Part shown: piece by piece, positions 17,268 to 25,646 of the stretch
Position numbering within the stretch: position 1 is the stretch's first letter
Layout of the letters: each line of letters opens with the position of its first letter
Assembly: GCF_002727065.1 (NCBI RefSeq)
Contig: NZ_PDVP01000002.1
Span: 248,001 to 312,000, forward strand
Source of the DNA: Zhengella mangrovi
GTDB taxonomy: Bacteria; Pseudomonadota; Alphaproteobacteria; Rhizobiales; Rhizobiaceae
DNA length: 64,000 bases
Direction: 5' to 3'
Notes under the pieces: model-generated
The model's input: the letters and a program-made list of their open reading frames with translations, nothing else
What the model was told of the DNA's origin: nothing
Databases searched by the model: none
Translations under genes and position numbers: made by a program

Positions 17268-18485
17268 GTGAGCGCATCCGATCATCGCCCGCCGAGGAGC
17301 CGGGCTCTTCCCGCCGGGATCTGGGCGCTCGGCTTCGTCTCGCTGCTGATGGACGTCTCGTCGGAGATGATCCACGCCCTGCTGCCGGTCTTCATGGTCT
17401 CGGTGCTCGGCACGTCAACGCTGGCGGTCGGCATGATCGAGGGCGTGGCAGAAGCGACCGCGTCCATCACCAAGGTCTTTTCCGGCGCGATCAGCGACTG
17501 GTTCGCCCGGCGCAAGCCGCTTGCGGTTCTGGGCTACGGACTGGCGGCGCTGACCAAGCCGGTGTTCCCGCTGGCCATGACGCTGGACTGGCTGGTCGCA
17601 GCGCGCTTCATCGACCGGGTCGGCAAGGGAATTCGCGGCGCCCCGCGCGACGCGCTCGTTGCCGACATCGCGCCACCGGACATGCGCGGTGCCGCCTACG
17701 GGCTGCGGCAATCGCTCGACACGGTGGGCGCCTTCCTGGGGCCGCTGCTGGCCATGGTGCTGATGTGGTGGACGGCGGACAATTTCCGCGCCGTTTTCTG
17801 GGTGGCGGTGATCCCGGCGCTGCTCGCCGTGACGGTGCTGATCATCGCGGTCCGCGAGCCGGCGCGGAGCGCACCGCCGCGCCCGTCGCGCTGGCCGTTC
17901 CGGCGCGACGAGATGCGGTCGCTGGGGTCCACCTACTGGTGGCTCGTCGCCATCGCGCTGGTGTTCTCTCTGGCCCGCTTCAGCGAGGCCTTCCTCATCC
18001 TGCGCGCGCAGGCGGCCGGACTGGCGATCGCGCTCGTGCCGGTTGTCATGGTGGTGATGAACATCGCCTACGCCCTGTCGGCCTATCCGGCGGGCATCCT
18101 GTCGGATCGCGCCGGCCGCTTCGCCCTGCTCGGATGGGGGCTGGTGCTTCTCATCGTTGCCGATCTCGTGCTGGCGCTGTCGCGCGATCTGGTGGGCGTC
18201 GGCATCGGCGTGACACTCTGGGGGCTGCACATGGGGCTGACGCAGGGGATCCTGTCGGCCTTCGTCGCCGACGTCGCACCGCGGGAATTGCGCGGTACGG
18301 CCTTCGGCGTCTTCAACCTCGGGCTCGGGCTTGCCGCCCTGGTCGCCAGCCTCGTCGCGGGCGGGCTGTGGGACGTGGCCGGACCGGAGGCGACCTTCCT
18401 TGCCGGTGCGGGCTTCGCCGCCATCGCGATGGCCGGGCTGGCGGTGTTGCGGCGGCGGCTTCGTTCGACTGCAACGCCGCGCTGA
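17268..18485 (+). CDS. MFS transporter
   Basis: Major facilitator transporter (405 aa) with about twelve hydrophobic segments. The loop between segments 2 and 3 carries a family-type motif (GAISDWFARRKPLAVLGYG), followed by RFIDRVGKGIRGAPRDALVAD, a sequence typical of one branch of bacterial drug/solute MFS proteins. Its second-half counterpart is GILSDRAGRFALLGWG. I choose GTG at 17268 because GGAG lies ten bases before it; GTG at 17232 is also in frame. The gene follows the MscS gene after 115 bp on the same strand. Substrate unknown. Confidence 0.88.
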   Translation: MSASDHRPPRSRALPAGIWALGFVSLLMDVSSEMIHALLPVFMVSVLGTSTLAVGMIEGVAEATASITKVFSGAISDWFARRKPLAVLGYGLAALTKPVFPLAMTLDWLVAARFIDRVGKGIRGAPRDALVADIAPPDMRGAAYGLRQSLDTVGAFLGPLLAMVLMWWTADNFRAVFWVAVIPALLAVTVLIIAVREPARSAPPRPSRWPFRRDEMRSLGSTYWWLVAIALVFSLARFSEAFLILRAQAAGLAIALVPVVMVVMNIAYALSAYPAGILSDRAGRFALLGWGLVLLIVADLVLALSRDLVGVGIGVTLWGLHMGLTQGILSAFVADVAPRELRGTAFGVFNLGLGLAALVASLVAGGLWDVAGPEATFLAGAGFAAIAMAGLAVLRRRLRSTATPR

Positions 18486-18567
18486 CGTGCCGCCTTCGCG
18501 CCGCGGCGGGGTACAGGGCGCAGGCCTTGCGGTTCAAAACACGGCGCCGGCGGGCAACCCGTGTCCA

Positions 18568-18596
18568 TTGACTTTGGCCGCCAAGGCCCGTATGCG
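18568..18596 (+). promoter_or_regulatory. Candidate promoter for the MATE gene
   Basis: TTGACT (18568-18573), a 17-base spacer and TATGCG (18591-18596) lie in the 264-bp gap before the MATE gene. The -35 matches five of six consensus bases, the -10 three. It would give a leader of roughly 150 bases. Confidence 0.35.
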
Positions 18597-18749
18597 CAGT
18601 CCCGGCTGCAGACGCCCGCCCCCGCAGACGCCTCGCGTCATGGTCAAGTTCTGCCGAGATCGTTTCTCTGTCATTCACTCCGCGTCTCGCGCGGATGGCA
18701 ACGCGGGCCCATCCCACAAGCCGAGAACGCACATGAGGAATGCAGAACC

Positions 18750-20141
18750 ATGTCCGTTCCATCCCGAAACATCTACCTTGGCGGCCCGATGCCCGCCATC
18801 TATGCCCGAACCGCCCTGCCCATCGTCTTCATGATGACGGTGAACGGGCTCCTGACCGTCACCGATGCCCTGTTCCTCGGCCATTACGTCGGCGAGAGCG
18901 CGCTTGCCGCCGTCACGCTGATGTTTCCGCTGTTCATGATGATCGTGGCCTTCGCCACGGTCGTGGCCAGCGGCATGTCGAGCCTGCTCGCCCGCATGCT
19001 CGGCGCGGGGAACTTGGAGGATGCGCAAACCGTCTATGCCAGTGCCCACTGGCTGGCCCTGGCGGTCAGCGGCGTGCTCATCGCGCTCTACCTGCTTTGC
19101 GGCCCTGCCGCGGTTCTGATGGCGGCCGGCGGCAATGCCGGTCTTGCCGCCGACGCGACGGTCTACATCCGCATCCTGGTGCTGTCGTCGCCGCTGATGT
19201 TCGTGCTGTCGGTCAATTCCGATGCACTGCGCAACGAAGGCAGGGCCGGAACCATGGCCGCCATGAGCCTGCTGGTCTCGGTCGCCAACATCGGCTTCAA
19301 CTGGCTGATGATCGCCGTCCTGCAGCTCGGGGTCGCGGGATCGGCGTATGGCACGGTCGCGGCGCAGGCGCTCGCGCTCGTCATCGTGATGGCCTACCGG
19401 GCGAGCGGGCGCGCACCGCTCACGCCGGGCATGATCGCGCGCCAGGTCACGCGGCGCCACTGGTCGCGCATGCTGGCGCTCGGGGCGCCGCAGAGCCTCG
19501 GCTTCATCGGCATTTCGCTGGGCTCCTCGGCCATGCTCGCGGCCCTTCAGATGACCGCCAGCGCGGACTATGCCGTCTCGGCCGCCGCCTACGGCATCGT
19601 CACGCGCATCATGACGCTCGCCTTCCTGCCGCTGCTCGGACTGTCGCAGGCGATGCAGGCGATCACCGGCAACAACCACGGTGCCGGCCTGGCGCCGCGG
19701 GTGGAGAAGAGCCTCGGCTTCGCCGTCGTGACGGCGCTGGCGTTCTGCGCATGTGTCGAGGCCGTCCTCATCGCCTTCGCGCCCGCCGTCGGCCGCGCCT
19801 TCGTCGCAGACCCGCAGGTCGTCGCCAAGGTCGCCAGCATCATGCCGGCGATGGTCGCGCTGTTCCTGCTGGTCGGTCCGCAGATGATGATCGCGGCGCA
19901 TTTCCAGGCCACCGGCGATGCCGGCCGCGCGGCGATCCTGCAACTGGCCAAGCCCTACCTGTTCGCGGTGCCGATGACCTTCGTTCTGGCCGCCATGGCC
20001 GGCGAACGGGGGATCTGGTGGACGGGGCCTGCGGCCGAACTGCTGCTGCTGGGCCTCGCGGCCATCGTGCTGGTTCGTGGCGCACGCATCCATTCGCTGC
20101 GCTGGGGCCTGTTCGCGGTGCCGATCCGCCCAGCGGCCTGA
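18750..20141 (+). CDS. MATE family multidrug/Na+ antiporter
   Basis: Inner-membrane efflux transporter (463 aa, about twelve hydrophobic segments) of the multidrug and toxic compound extrusion family. The N-terminal half shows PIVFMMTVNGLLTVTDALFL and FATVVASGMSSLLARMLGAG; the second half repeats the pattern with LGAPQSLGFIGISLGSSAML and LPLLGLSQAMQAITGNNHGA, as expected from the internal two-fold repeat. The ATG at 18750 has GAGGAA nine bases upstream; the open frame begins earlier but without family sequence. Convergent to the TetR gene. Such pumps use Na+ or H+ gradients to export cationic compounds; the actual substrate is unknown. Confidence 0.92.
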   Translation: MSVPSRNIYLGGPMPAIYARTALPIVFMMTVNGLLTVTDALFLGHYVGESALAAVTLMFPLFMMIVAFATVVASGMSSLLARMLGAGNLEDAQTVYASAHWLALAVSGVLIALYLLCGPAAVLMAAGGNAGLAADATVYIRILVLSSPLMFVLSVNSDALRNEGRAGTMAAMSLLVSVANIGFNWLMIAVLQLGVAGSAYGTVAAQALALVIVMAYRASGRAPLTPGMIARQVTRRHWSRMLALGAPQSLGFIGISLGSSAMLAALQMTASADYAVSAAAYGIVTRIMTLAFLPLLGLSQAMQAITGNNHGAGLAPRVEKSLGFAVVTALAFCACVEAVLIAFAPAVGRAFVADPQVVAKVASIMPAMVALFLLVGPQMMIAAHFQATGDAGRAAILQLAKPYLFAVPMTFVLAAMAGERGIWWTGPAAELLLLGLAAIVLVRGARIHSLRWGLFAVPIRPAA

Positions 20142-20172
20142 GCCTGCGGCCTTCCGGACCCCGGAAACCCGA

Positions 20173-20769
20173 TCAGGCCAGGAGCCGGGCAAAGCGCGCC
20201 AGCGCCTGCCCGGCCCTCTGCTGGCAGTATTCCGCGGACGGTTCGGGAAGGCGACCAATCACCCGGCGGATCTGGAGGTCGCCGACCAGCAGGTCGAGAA
20301 AGAGCGCGGCCGTTTCACCGGGGTCCCCGAAGGCAAGCTGACCGCGCTCGCGTGCATCCTCGAGCACGCGTTGGATCAGCGGCATCACGGTCTCGCGACC
20401 GGCCGTCGAGATCGTTTCGCCCAGTTCCCCGCTCGGATCGGCCGCAGCAGCGCGGTTGAGCGCAACGGCCCGGTTGCCAAGCAGCAGGGACAGCAGCTTC
20501 GGGCCCAGGCGTTCCAGGGTCTTCAAAGGCGCCTGCCCGGAGGCCAGTTCCAGTTCCAGCAGCGAGCGGACCTCGTCGGCATTGCGCATCACCAGCGCCT
20601 TGAACAGGCCCTGCTTGTCGCCATACCAGTTGTAGAGCGTCTCGTTCGATGCCCGGGCACGGCGCGCCACGCCCAGCATGGACGTGCCGGAATAGCCCTT
20701 TTCCTCCAGCACCTCGTAGGCCGCCTTCTCGATTTCTTCCTGCCGCCGTGACCTGGTTTTGTCGCGCAT
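20173..20769 (-). CDS. TetR family transcriptional repressor
   Basis: Regulator of 198 aa with an N-terminal helix-turn-helix at about residues 12-58 (SMLGVARRARASNETLYNWY is the recognition part) and a variable ligand-binding C-terminal domain. It is divergent to two small membrane protein genes, and the 87-bp gap holds two similar palindromes, one of them in the spacer of a divergent promoter pair. The simplest reading is a self-regulated local repressor that releases both genes when a small ligand binds. The ligand is unknown. Confidence 0.93.
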   Translation of the reverse strand: MRDKTRSRRQEEIEKAAYEVLEEKGYSGTSMLGVARRARASNETLYNWYGDKQGLFKALVMRNADEVRSLLELELASGQAPLKTLERLGPKLLSLLLGNRAVALNRAAAADPSGELGETISTAGRETVMPLIQRVLEDARERGQLAFGDPGETAALFLDLLVGDLQIRRVIGRLPEPSAEYCQQRAGQALARFARLLA

Positions 20770-20786
20770 GGCTTCCCCGTTCCGTG

Positions 20787-20841
20787 TTGACAGAAACCGT
20801 AATCATGGTTACGGAAAATAGCAACCGTAATCACAATTACG
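20787..20841. promoter_or_regulatory. Divergent promoter region with two TetR-type operators
   Basis: Two related palindromes lie 28 bp apart centre to centre: CCGTAA-N6-TTACGG at 20797-20814 and CGTAAT-CACA-ATTACG at 20826-20841. The first sits directly downstream of a perfect plus-strand TTGACA (20787-20792), with TACGGA 17 bases further on. On the minus strand TTGCTA and, after 17 bases, TACGGT frame the same palindrome. One bound repressor could thus silence both directions. Confidence 0.7.
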
Positions 20842-20856
20842 CCAAAGGAGATGACC

Positions 20857-21264
20857 ATGGCAAACCACGAACGGACCGTTACCGCCGCGTTGCTCGTTCT
20901 CATCGTGCTGCATGTCACCATGCTCGGCGCCCTGTTCGCCGCCGTGCCCCCTCACCCGCCGTTCGCGACTCCGCTGTTCGGAATCGCGCCCTTCGTCGGC
21001 GCCGTCATCGCCGTGGCCGGCGCTGCCATCGTGCTTGGCTCCCTCGAATCGACAGCCGGGCGGCGCCTCAGCCTGCTGGCCACCCTGCTCGCGCTGGTTT
21101 CGTTTGGCCCCCAGAAATATCTCGATGGCCAGTTCCACCTCATCTGGCCGGCGGTCCTCTGCGCGCAGGCTGCGGTCGTGACCATCCTCGTGCAGGCCGG
21201 CCGGTCCTGGCTGGAAGGCAGGAAGCGGGACGGCGTTTCGTCCCGGGTCCGGGGAGCGGCATGA
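20857..21264 (+). CDS. Small integral membrane protein, TetR-controlled
   Basis: Protein of 135 aa with four predicted membrane segments (for example AALLVLIVLHVTMLGALFAA and FVGAVIAVAGAAIVLGSL) and a basic C-terminal tail. I do not recognise a named family. The start at 20857 is chosen over the ATG at 20851 because AAAGGAG then has a normal spacing. Its stop overlaps the next gene's ATG (ATGA), and it is transcribed from the operator-bearing promoter divergent from the TetR gene. The pair therefore forms one regulated unit. Function unknown. Confidence 0.8.
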   Translation: MANHERTVTAALLVLIVLHVTMLGALFAAVPPHPPFATPLFGIAPFVGAVIAVAGAAIVLGSLESTAGRRLSLLATLLALVSFGPQKYLDGQFHLIWPAVLCAQAAVVTILVQAGRSWLEGRKRDGVSSRVRGAA

Positions 21265-21779
21265 TGCGGCGCCTTCTTTCCCTTTCGGCCTTCGGATCGC
21301 TGCTCGCCAGCGGCGCCATCTTCGGATTCTTCTACGCGTGGGTCTGCTCGACCATGTGGGGGCTCGATGCCGCCGATCCGAAGGTCGCGATCGCGGCCAT
21401 GCAGGCCATGAACGCCTCGGTGCGCAATGCCGTGTTCTTCCCGGCCTTCTTCCTGACGCCGGTCATCATGCTCGTCACGGCGCTCATGGCCTTCGTGCTG
21501 GACCGCAGACGGTCCTCGCTGTTCCTCGCGGCGGGCGCGGCGGTGTACGTGCTCGGTGCCTTCTTGCCAACGGCAACCATCAACGTGCCGATGAACGAGA
21601 CGCTCGGGGCAATGCCCGTTCCGCAGGACGGGCAGGAAGCCGCCGCCCTGTGGCAGGCCTATTCCGCGCGCTGGCAATCCTGGAACGTGCTGCGCACGGT
21701 GGCCAGCGGGGCCACCCTCCTCCTGACCGGGCTTGCAATGCTGCACCTGAAAGGCAGTACCAGACCGGCAAGCGCCTGA
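21261..21779 (+). CDS. DUF1772 / anthrone oxygenase-like membrane protein
   Basis: Membrane protein of 172 aa with four hydrophobic segments. The C-terminal WQSWNVLRTVASGATLLL, with paired Trp, Asn and Arg, is typical of DUF1772, whose fungal relatives include anthrone oxygenases. In bacteria these proteins are uncharacterised and often sit beside TetR or other regulators. The ATG overlaps the stop of the preceding gene, so translation is coupled. Catalytic activity should not be assumed from the family name. Confidence 0.75.
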   Translation: MMRRLLSLSAFGSLLASGAIFGFFYAWVCSTMWGLDAADPKVAIAAMQAMNASVRNAVFFPAFFLTPVIMLVTALMAFVLDRRRSSLFLAAGAAVYVLGAFLPTATINVPMNETLGAMPVPQDGQEAAALWQAYSARWQSWNVLRTVASGATLLLTGLAMLHLKGSTRPASA

Positions 21780-21796
21780 TCGTCACGTTCCGTATT

Positions 21797-21818
21797 GACC
21801 GGGTCCGGTCGGCTTTTT
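21797..21818 (+). terminator. Weak intrinsic terminator candidate
   Basis: GACCG-GGTC-CGGTC forms a 5-bp stem with a 4-base loop, followed by GGC and five T residues, 17 bp after the DUF1772 stop. The stem is short, so confidence is limited. Confidence 0.4.
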
Positions 21819-21957
21819 CTTGCAACGGCCCGGCCGATCCGTCTATTGGCAGCCTGCGGGAGGCGGCCGCACCCTGCACCACCTTCGCGGGAACCGGCCG
21901 GCCCGGAAACCAACCCAGATCCGGCGGCGCCAGCCGCCGGGTGCCCGGAGACGTCAC

Positions 21958-23970
21958 GTGCTGACACATTACTTCCATCTCATCGTCAGCTACATCGGCG
22001 ATCATCCCACGGCCGCCATCGCGATCATCTTCCTGATCTCGGCGGGTGAAGCGCTCTTCATCGTCGGCCTCTTCGTGCCGTCGACGGTCGTGCTTGTCGG
22101 GGCCGGAACGCTCGTCGGTCTCGGCAAGCTTTCGTTCTGGCCCCTCTATGCAGCGGCCACCCTGGGCGCCGTCGTCGGCGATGCCGCCTCCTACTGGATC
22201 GGCCATGTCTACAAGGAGCACGTACGCCAGGTCTGGCCCTTCAGCCGCTACACCGTGCTGCTCGATCGCGGCGAATCGTTCTTTCACCGCCACGGCGGCA
22301 AGAGCGTGTTCATCGGGCGGTTCATTCCGGGCGTGAAGGCGGTCGTCCCCGGCATCGCCGGGATCGTGGGCATGAGCCCGGTCCGCTTCACCGCCATCAA
22401 TGTCATCTCCGCGCTTGTCTGGTCGGCCGCACACCTGCTGCCGGGCATGGGTCTTGGCCGTGCCGTCGACGTGACCGCGACGGCAAATCCGCGCCTGCTC
22501 GAACTGCTGCTGATCCTGCTGCTCGCTACCGGGCTTGTCTGGTACGCGACGAAATTCGCCTTCTTCTGGCTGCTGCCGCACCTCGACCGGCTGCGGCTCG
22601 CCATCCTGAAACGGCTGGAAACGAGCCGGGTGCCGGGTGCCGTCCTGCTGCGCCGGCTGGTGTCCAACGACGACGGCGTCCTCGTCCCCTTCCTGCTCGG
22701 CACCGTGGCCGCGGCCGGCCTCGTCGGCTTCGCCCTGGTCGCGGCCCAGATGCTGTTCGACCCGGCCTTCGTGCGCTCGGATGCGGCCATCAGCGGCTAC
22801 CTGCAGACGCTGCGGACCCCGCTTTTCGATCGCGTGATGATCTCGGTGACGATGCTTGGCGATGCCAGCGTGCTGACCCCGGTTGCGGTGGCCATGGTGG
22901 CGGCAATCGCCTGGAAGCGGCGCTGGCGGCTGGCCGGTGCCGTGACGGTCGCCTTCGTCAGCGCCCTGGTCTTCGTGCCGACCATCAAGACGATCATCCA
23001 GCGCAGCCGTCCCATTGCGCTTTACGACGGCGCGGAGAGCTGGAGCTTTCCGAGCGGTCACGCAACGCTGTCGGCCACGATCATCGGCATCACGGTGCTC
23101 ATCCTGGCCCACGGCTTCGCGCTGCGAACCCGTTTCCGCATCTACCTCGCCGCGGCGCTGACCATCGGGCTGATCGGCTTTTCCAGGCTCTATCTCCGCG
23201 CGCACTGGCCGAGCGACGTCGCCGCCGGCCTGCTGTTCGGCGGATCGATGGTGTTCCTCATGGGCCTGCTGCTGCACGGGCGCTCGCTTGCCGGCGTGTC
23301 GCGCACGGCCGGTCTTGCCGTCCTCGCCGCCGTGGCGATCGCCTATCCCCTGCATCTGCGCAAGGATTTCACCGCGGCCATCGCCGCCTACGCCCGCACC
23401 GAGACCGTCCGGCCGGTTCCCGAGCCGGCCTGGCTGGCCGATCCCGCGGCCCAGGCGGCGGCGAGGCGCATCCTCCTCGATGGCGACTACGGCGAAGCGC
23501 TTTCGCTGCAGACCGATCTCGCGCCGGCCGCGATCGCGAAGGCGCTGTCGGCCAGCGGATGGGGCGCGGCAACCGGCGGTCCGGCCGGCAACCTCGTCGA
23601 TTCCGTTCTGCCGGCCAAGGCGTCGGCGGCGGCAATCACGCCCCTGCCCCTCACCCACCGCGGCAATCCGCCGGTGGCGGTCTTCACCCGCGCCATGGCT
23701 GACGGCATGGTCCTGGTGCTGCGGTTCTGGCACACCGACGTCGCCATCGCGGACGCGACGGCCGATCCCAAGCCGCTTCTTGCTGCCTCGCTGACGCGCC
23801 AGTCCAGCCGTCAGCTTCCCTTCGGGCTGACGCTGCCCGATGGCGAATCGCTTGACGATGCAATGGCGCGGACGGTGATGACCGACGTCGCCGACACGCT
23901 GGCCGGCACCGCCGGGACCACGGTGCGCCGGTCCGGCGACCTGCTGCTGGTTCCCTCCGGCCGGCCCTGA
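21958..23970 (+). CDS. DedA - PAP2 phosphatase - LssY C-terminal fusion membrane protein
   Basis: Inner-membrane protein of 670 aa with three modules. Residues 1-200 are a DedA/SNARE-associated domain (FIGRFIPGVKAVVPGIAG), a family tied to undecaprenyl-phosphate and phospholipid flipping. Residues ~230-450 are a PAP2 phosphatase with all three motifs: K-x6-RP near 343, PSGH near 364 and SRLYLRAHWPSD near 409. Residues ~480-670 are an LssY-like soluble domain. Together they suggest a lipid-phosphate phosphatase joined to its own transporter, perhaps acting on undecaprenyl pyrophosphate or phosphatidic acid. GTG at 21958 is chosen because GGAG lies seven bases upstream. The substrate is inferred only. 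Confidence 0.9.
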   Translation: MLTHYFHLIVSYIGDHPTAAIAIIFLISAGEALFIVGLFVPSTVVLVGAGTLVGLGKLSFWPLYAAATLGAVVGDAASYWIGHVYKEHVRQVWPFSRYTVLLDRGESFFHRHGGKSVFIGRFIPGVKAVVPGIAGIVGMSPVRFTAINVISALVWSAAHLLPGMGLGRAVDVTATANPRLLELLLILLLATGLVWYATKFAFFWLLPHLDRLRLAILKRLETSRVPGAVLLRRLVSNDDGVLVPFLLGTVAAAGLVGFALVAAQMLFDPAFVRSDAAISGYLQTLRTPLFDRVMISVTMLGDASVLTPVAVAMVAAIAWKRRWRLAGAVTVAFVSALVFVPTIKTIIQRSRPIALYDGAESWSFPSGHATLSATIIGITVLILAHGFALRTRFRIYLAAALTIGLIGFSRLYLRAHWPSDVAAGLLFGGSMVFLMGLLLHGRSLAGVSRTAGLAVLAAVAIAYPLHLRKDFTAAIAAYARTETVRPVPEPAWLADPAAQAAARRILLDGDYGEALSLQTDLAPAAIAKALSASGWGAATGGPAGNLVDSVLPAKASAAAITPLPLTHRGNPPVAVFTRAMADGMVLVLRFWHTDVAIADATADPKPLLAASLTRQSSRQLPFGLTLPDGESLDDAMARTVMTDVADTLAGTAGTTVRRSGDLLLVPSGRP

Positions 23971-24168
23971 ACCGACCTGCGGCGGACGCCAAGCGCTGCA
24001 ACCGGGAAAAGCCTGCTTGCACTGCAGGACCCTCGGCGGGCAAGATGACCGCCGGTTCCCGTTCGCGCGCAGGGAGGAGGCGTCCGATCATGGTCCAGCG
24101 GCTGTTCCGGCCCCGTTCCGTTGCGCGTCGATCGTGGTGACCCCGCCTGAAACCAGGGAGGTCCATCG

Positions 24169-25623
24169 ATGACCCGTCCGCAACCGGACTATACCGGCCC
24201 AGACCTCTGCGCACTGCCCGCGCGGGAAGCCGTGAAGCTGCTGAAGACCCGGGAACTGGCGCCGGGCGACCTGCTCGACGCCGCGCTCGACCGGATCGCG
24301 CAGGTGGAGCCGGCAGTCAACGCGACCGTGACCGTCTGCGAGGAGCGCGCGCGCCGCGCCATCGGCCGCCTTGCCGAGGACGAGGCGAGAAACGGCGACG
24401 AACCGGGATGGCTGGCCGGCCTGCCGATCACCATCAAGGACCTCACCATGGTTTCCGGTGTGCGGACCACCTATGGCAATGTCGCGTTGAAGGATTCCGT
24501 GCCGGACCAGAACGATCCGCTGGTGGAGATGGTCGAGCGGCGCGGCGGACTGGTCATCGGCAAGACCAACACGCCGGAATTCGGCGCCGGGGCCAACACG
24601 TTCAACGACGTCTTCGGCTTCACCCGCAATCCGTGGGATACGCGCAAGAATGCCGGCGGCTCGTCGGGTGGCGCAGCGGTTTCGCTGGCGACGGGCGAAT
24701 GCTGGCTGGCGCAGGGCTCGGACCTGGCCGGGTCGCTGCGCACACCGGCAGGCTATTGCGGCGTGGTGGGCCTGCGGCCATCGCCCGGGCGCTGCGGTGG
24801 CGGCCCCGCGGCAACAGCCTTTGCCATCGAGGGCATTTCCGGGCCGATGGCGCGCGACGTCCGTGATCTCGCCCTTTTCCTCGACGCCATGGCCGGGTTC
24901 ATCCCGGAGATGCCGACCACACTGGAAGCTCCGCGCGAGCCGTTCCAGGCGGCGGTCGCACGCGCCGGCGGCACGGTGCGCATCGCCTTCTCCGACGACC
25001 AGGGCGGTTTCGCGCCGGTGGAGCGGGAAATCCGCGCGGTGCTGTGCGGCGCGATGGACCAGGTGGCGGCGGCCGGCCACGTGGTCGAGGATGCCTGTCC
25101 CGATCTGCCCGGCCTCCACGAGACCTACGTGACGCTGCGCGGCATCCACTACGGTTCGGTCAATGCCTTCCTGCCGGCCGACGTACAGGCGCATTTCAAG
25201 CAGACGCTGCGTGAAAACACCGATTTCGGGCGGTCGCTCACCACGGACCGGATCTATGCCGCAATGCGCCAGCGGTCGGTGCTCTACCAGGCCATGCGGA
25301 TCTTCCTGCAGGGCCACGACGTGCTTGCCATCCCGGTGACTGGACTGGAGCCCGGCATGGTGGAAGAGGAATTTCCGCCGTCGGTCGACGGCGAGCCGGT
25401 GGCCGACTATGTCGACTGGCTGCGCTTCTCCTTCCTCGCGACTACGACCGGCCTGCCGGCAATCGTGCTGCCGGCCGGGTTCACGGCTTCGGGCATGCCC
25501 GTCGGCATCCAGCTCATCGGACCGCCGCGCGGCGAGGCCCGCCTGCTGCAGGTCGCCCGCGCGGTGGAGGAGGCCGTCGCCTTTCCCCGCACACCGATCG
25601 ACCCGATCATCCGCCACACCTGA
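24169..25623 (+). CDS. Amidase signature family hydrolase
   Basis: Cytoplasmic amidase of 484 aa. The catalytic Ser-cisSer-Lys triad is intact: Lys90 in ITIKDL, cis-Ser165 in GGSSGG and nucleophile Ser189 in GSDLAGSLR; the 24-residue spacing between the two serines is the family norm. The usual GSDTGGS reads GSDLAGS here. GGGAGG lies seven bases before the ATG. It sits 23 bp upstream of matB on the same strand. Rhizobia contain malonamidase E2, an amidase-signature enzyme that makes malonate from malonamate, so a supply of malonate for MatB is an attractive inference; the sequence alone does not prove the substrate. Confidence 0.9.
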   Translation: MTRPQPDYTGPDLCALPAREAVKLLKTRELAPGDLLDAALDRIAQVEPAVNATVTVCEERARRAIGRLAEDEARNGDEPGWLAGLPITIKDLTMVSGVRTTYGNVALKDSVPDQNDPLVEMVERRGGLVIGKTNTPEFGAGANTFNDVFGFTRNPWDTRKNAGGSSGGAAVSLATGECWLAQGSDLAGSLRTPAGYCGVVGLRPSPGRCGGGPAATAFAIEGISGPMARDVRDLALFLDAMAGFIPEMPTTLEAPREPFQAAVARAGGTVRIAFSDDQGGFAPVEREIRAVLCGAMDQVAAAGHVVEDACPDLPGLHETYVTLRGIHYGSVNAFLPADVQAHFKQTLRENTDFGRSLTTDRIYAAMRQRSVLYQAMRIFLQGHDVLAIPVTGLEPGMVEEEFPPSVDGEPVADYVDWLRFSFLATTTGLPAIVLPAGFTASGMPVGIQLIGPPRGEARLLQVARAVEEAVAFPRTPIDPIIRHT

Positions 25624-25646
25624 CCTTTCAGCCAACCGGAACATCC

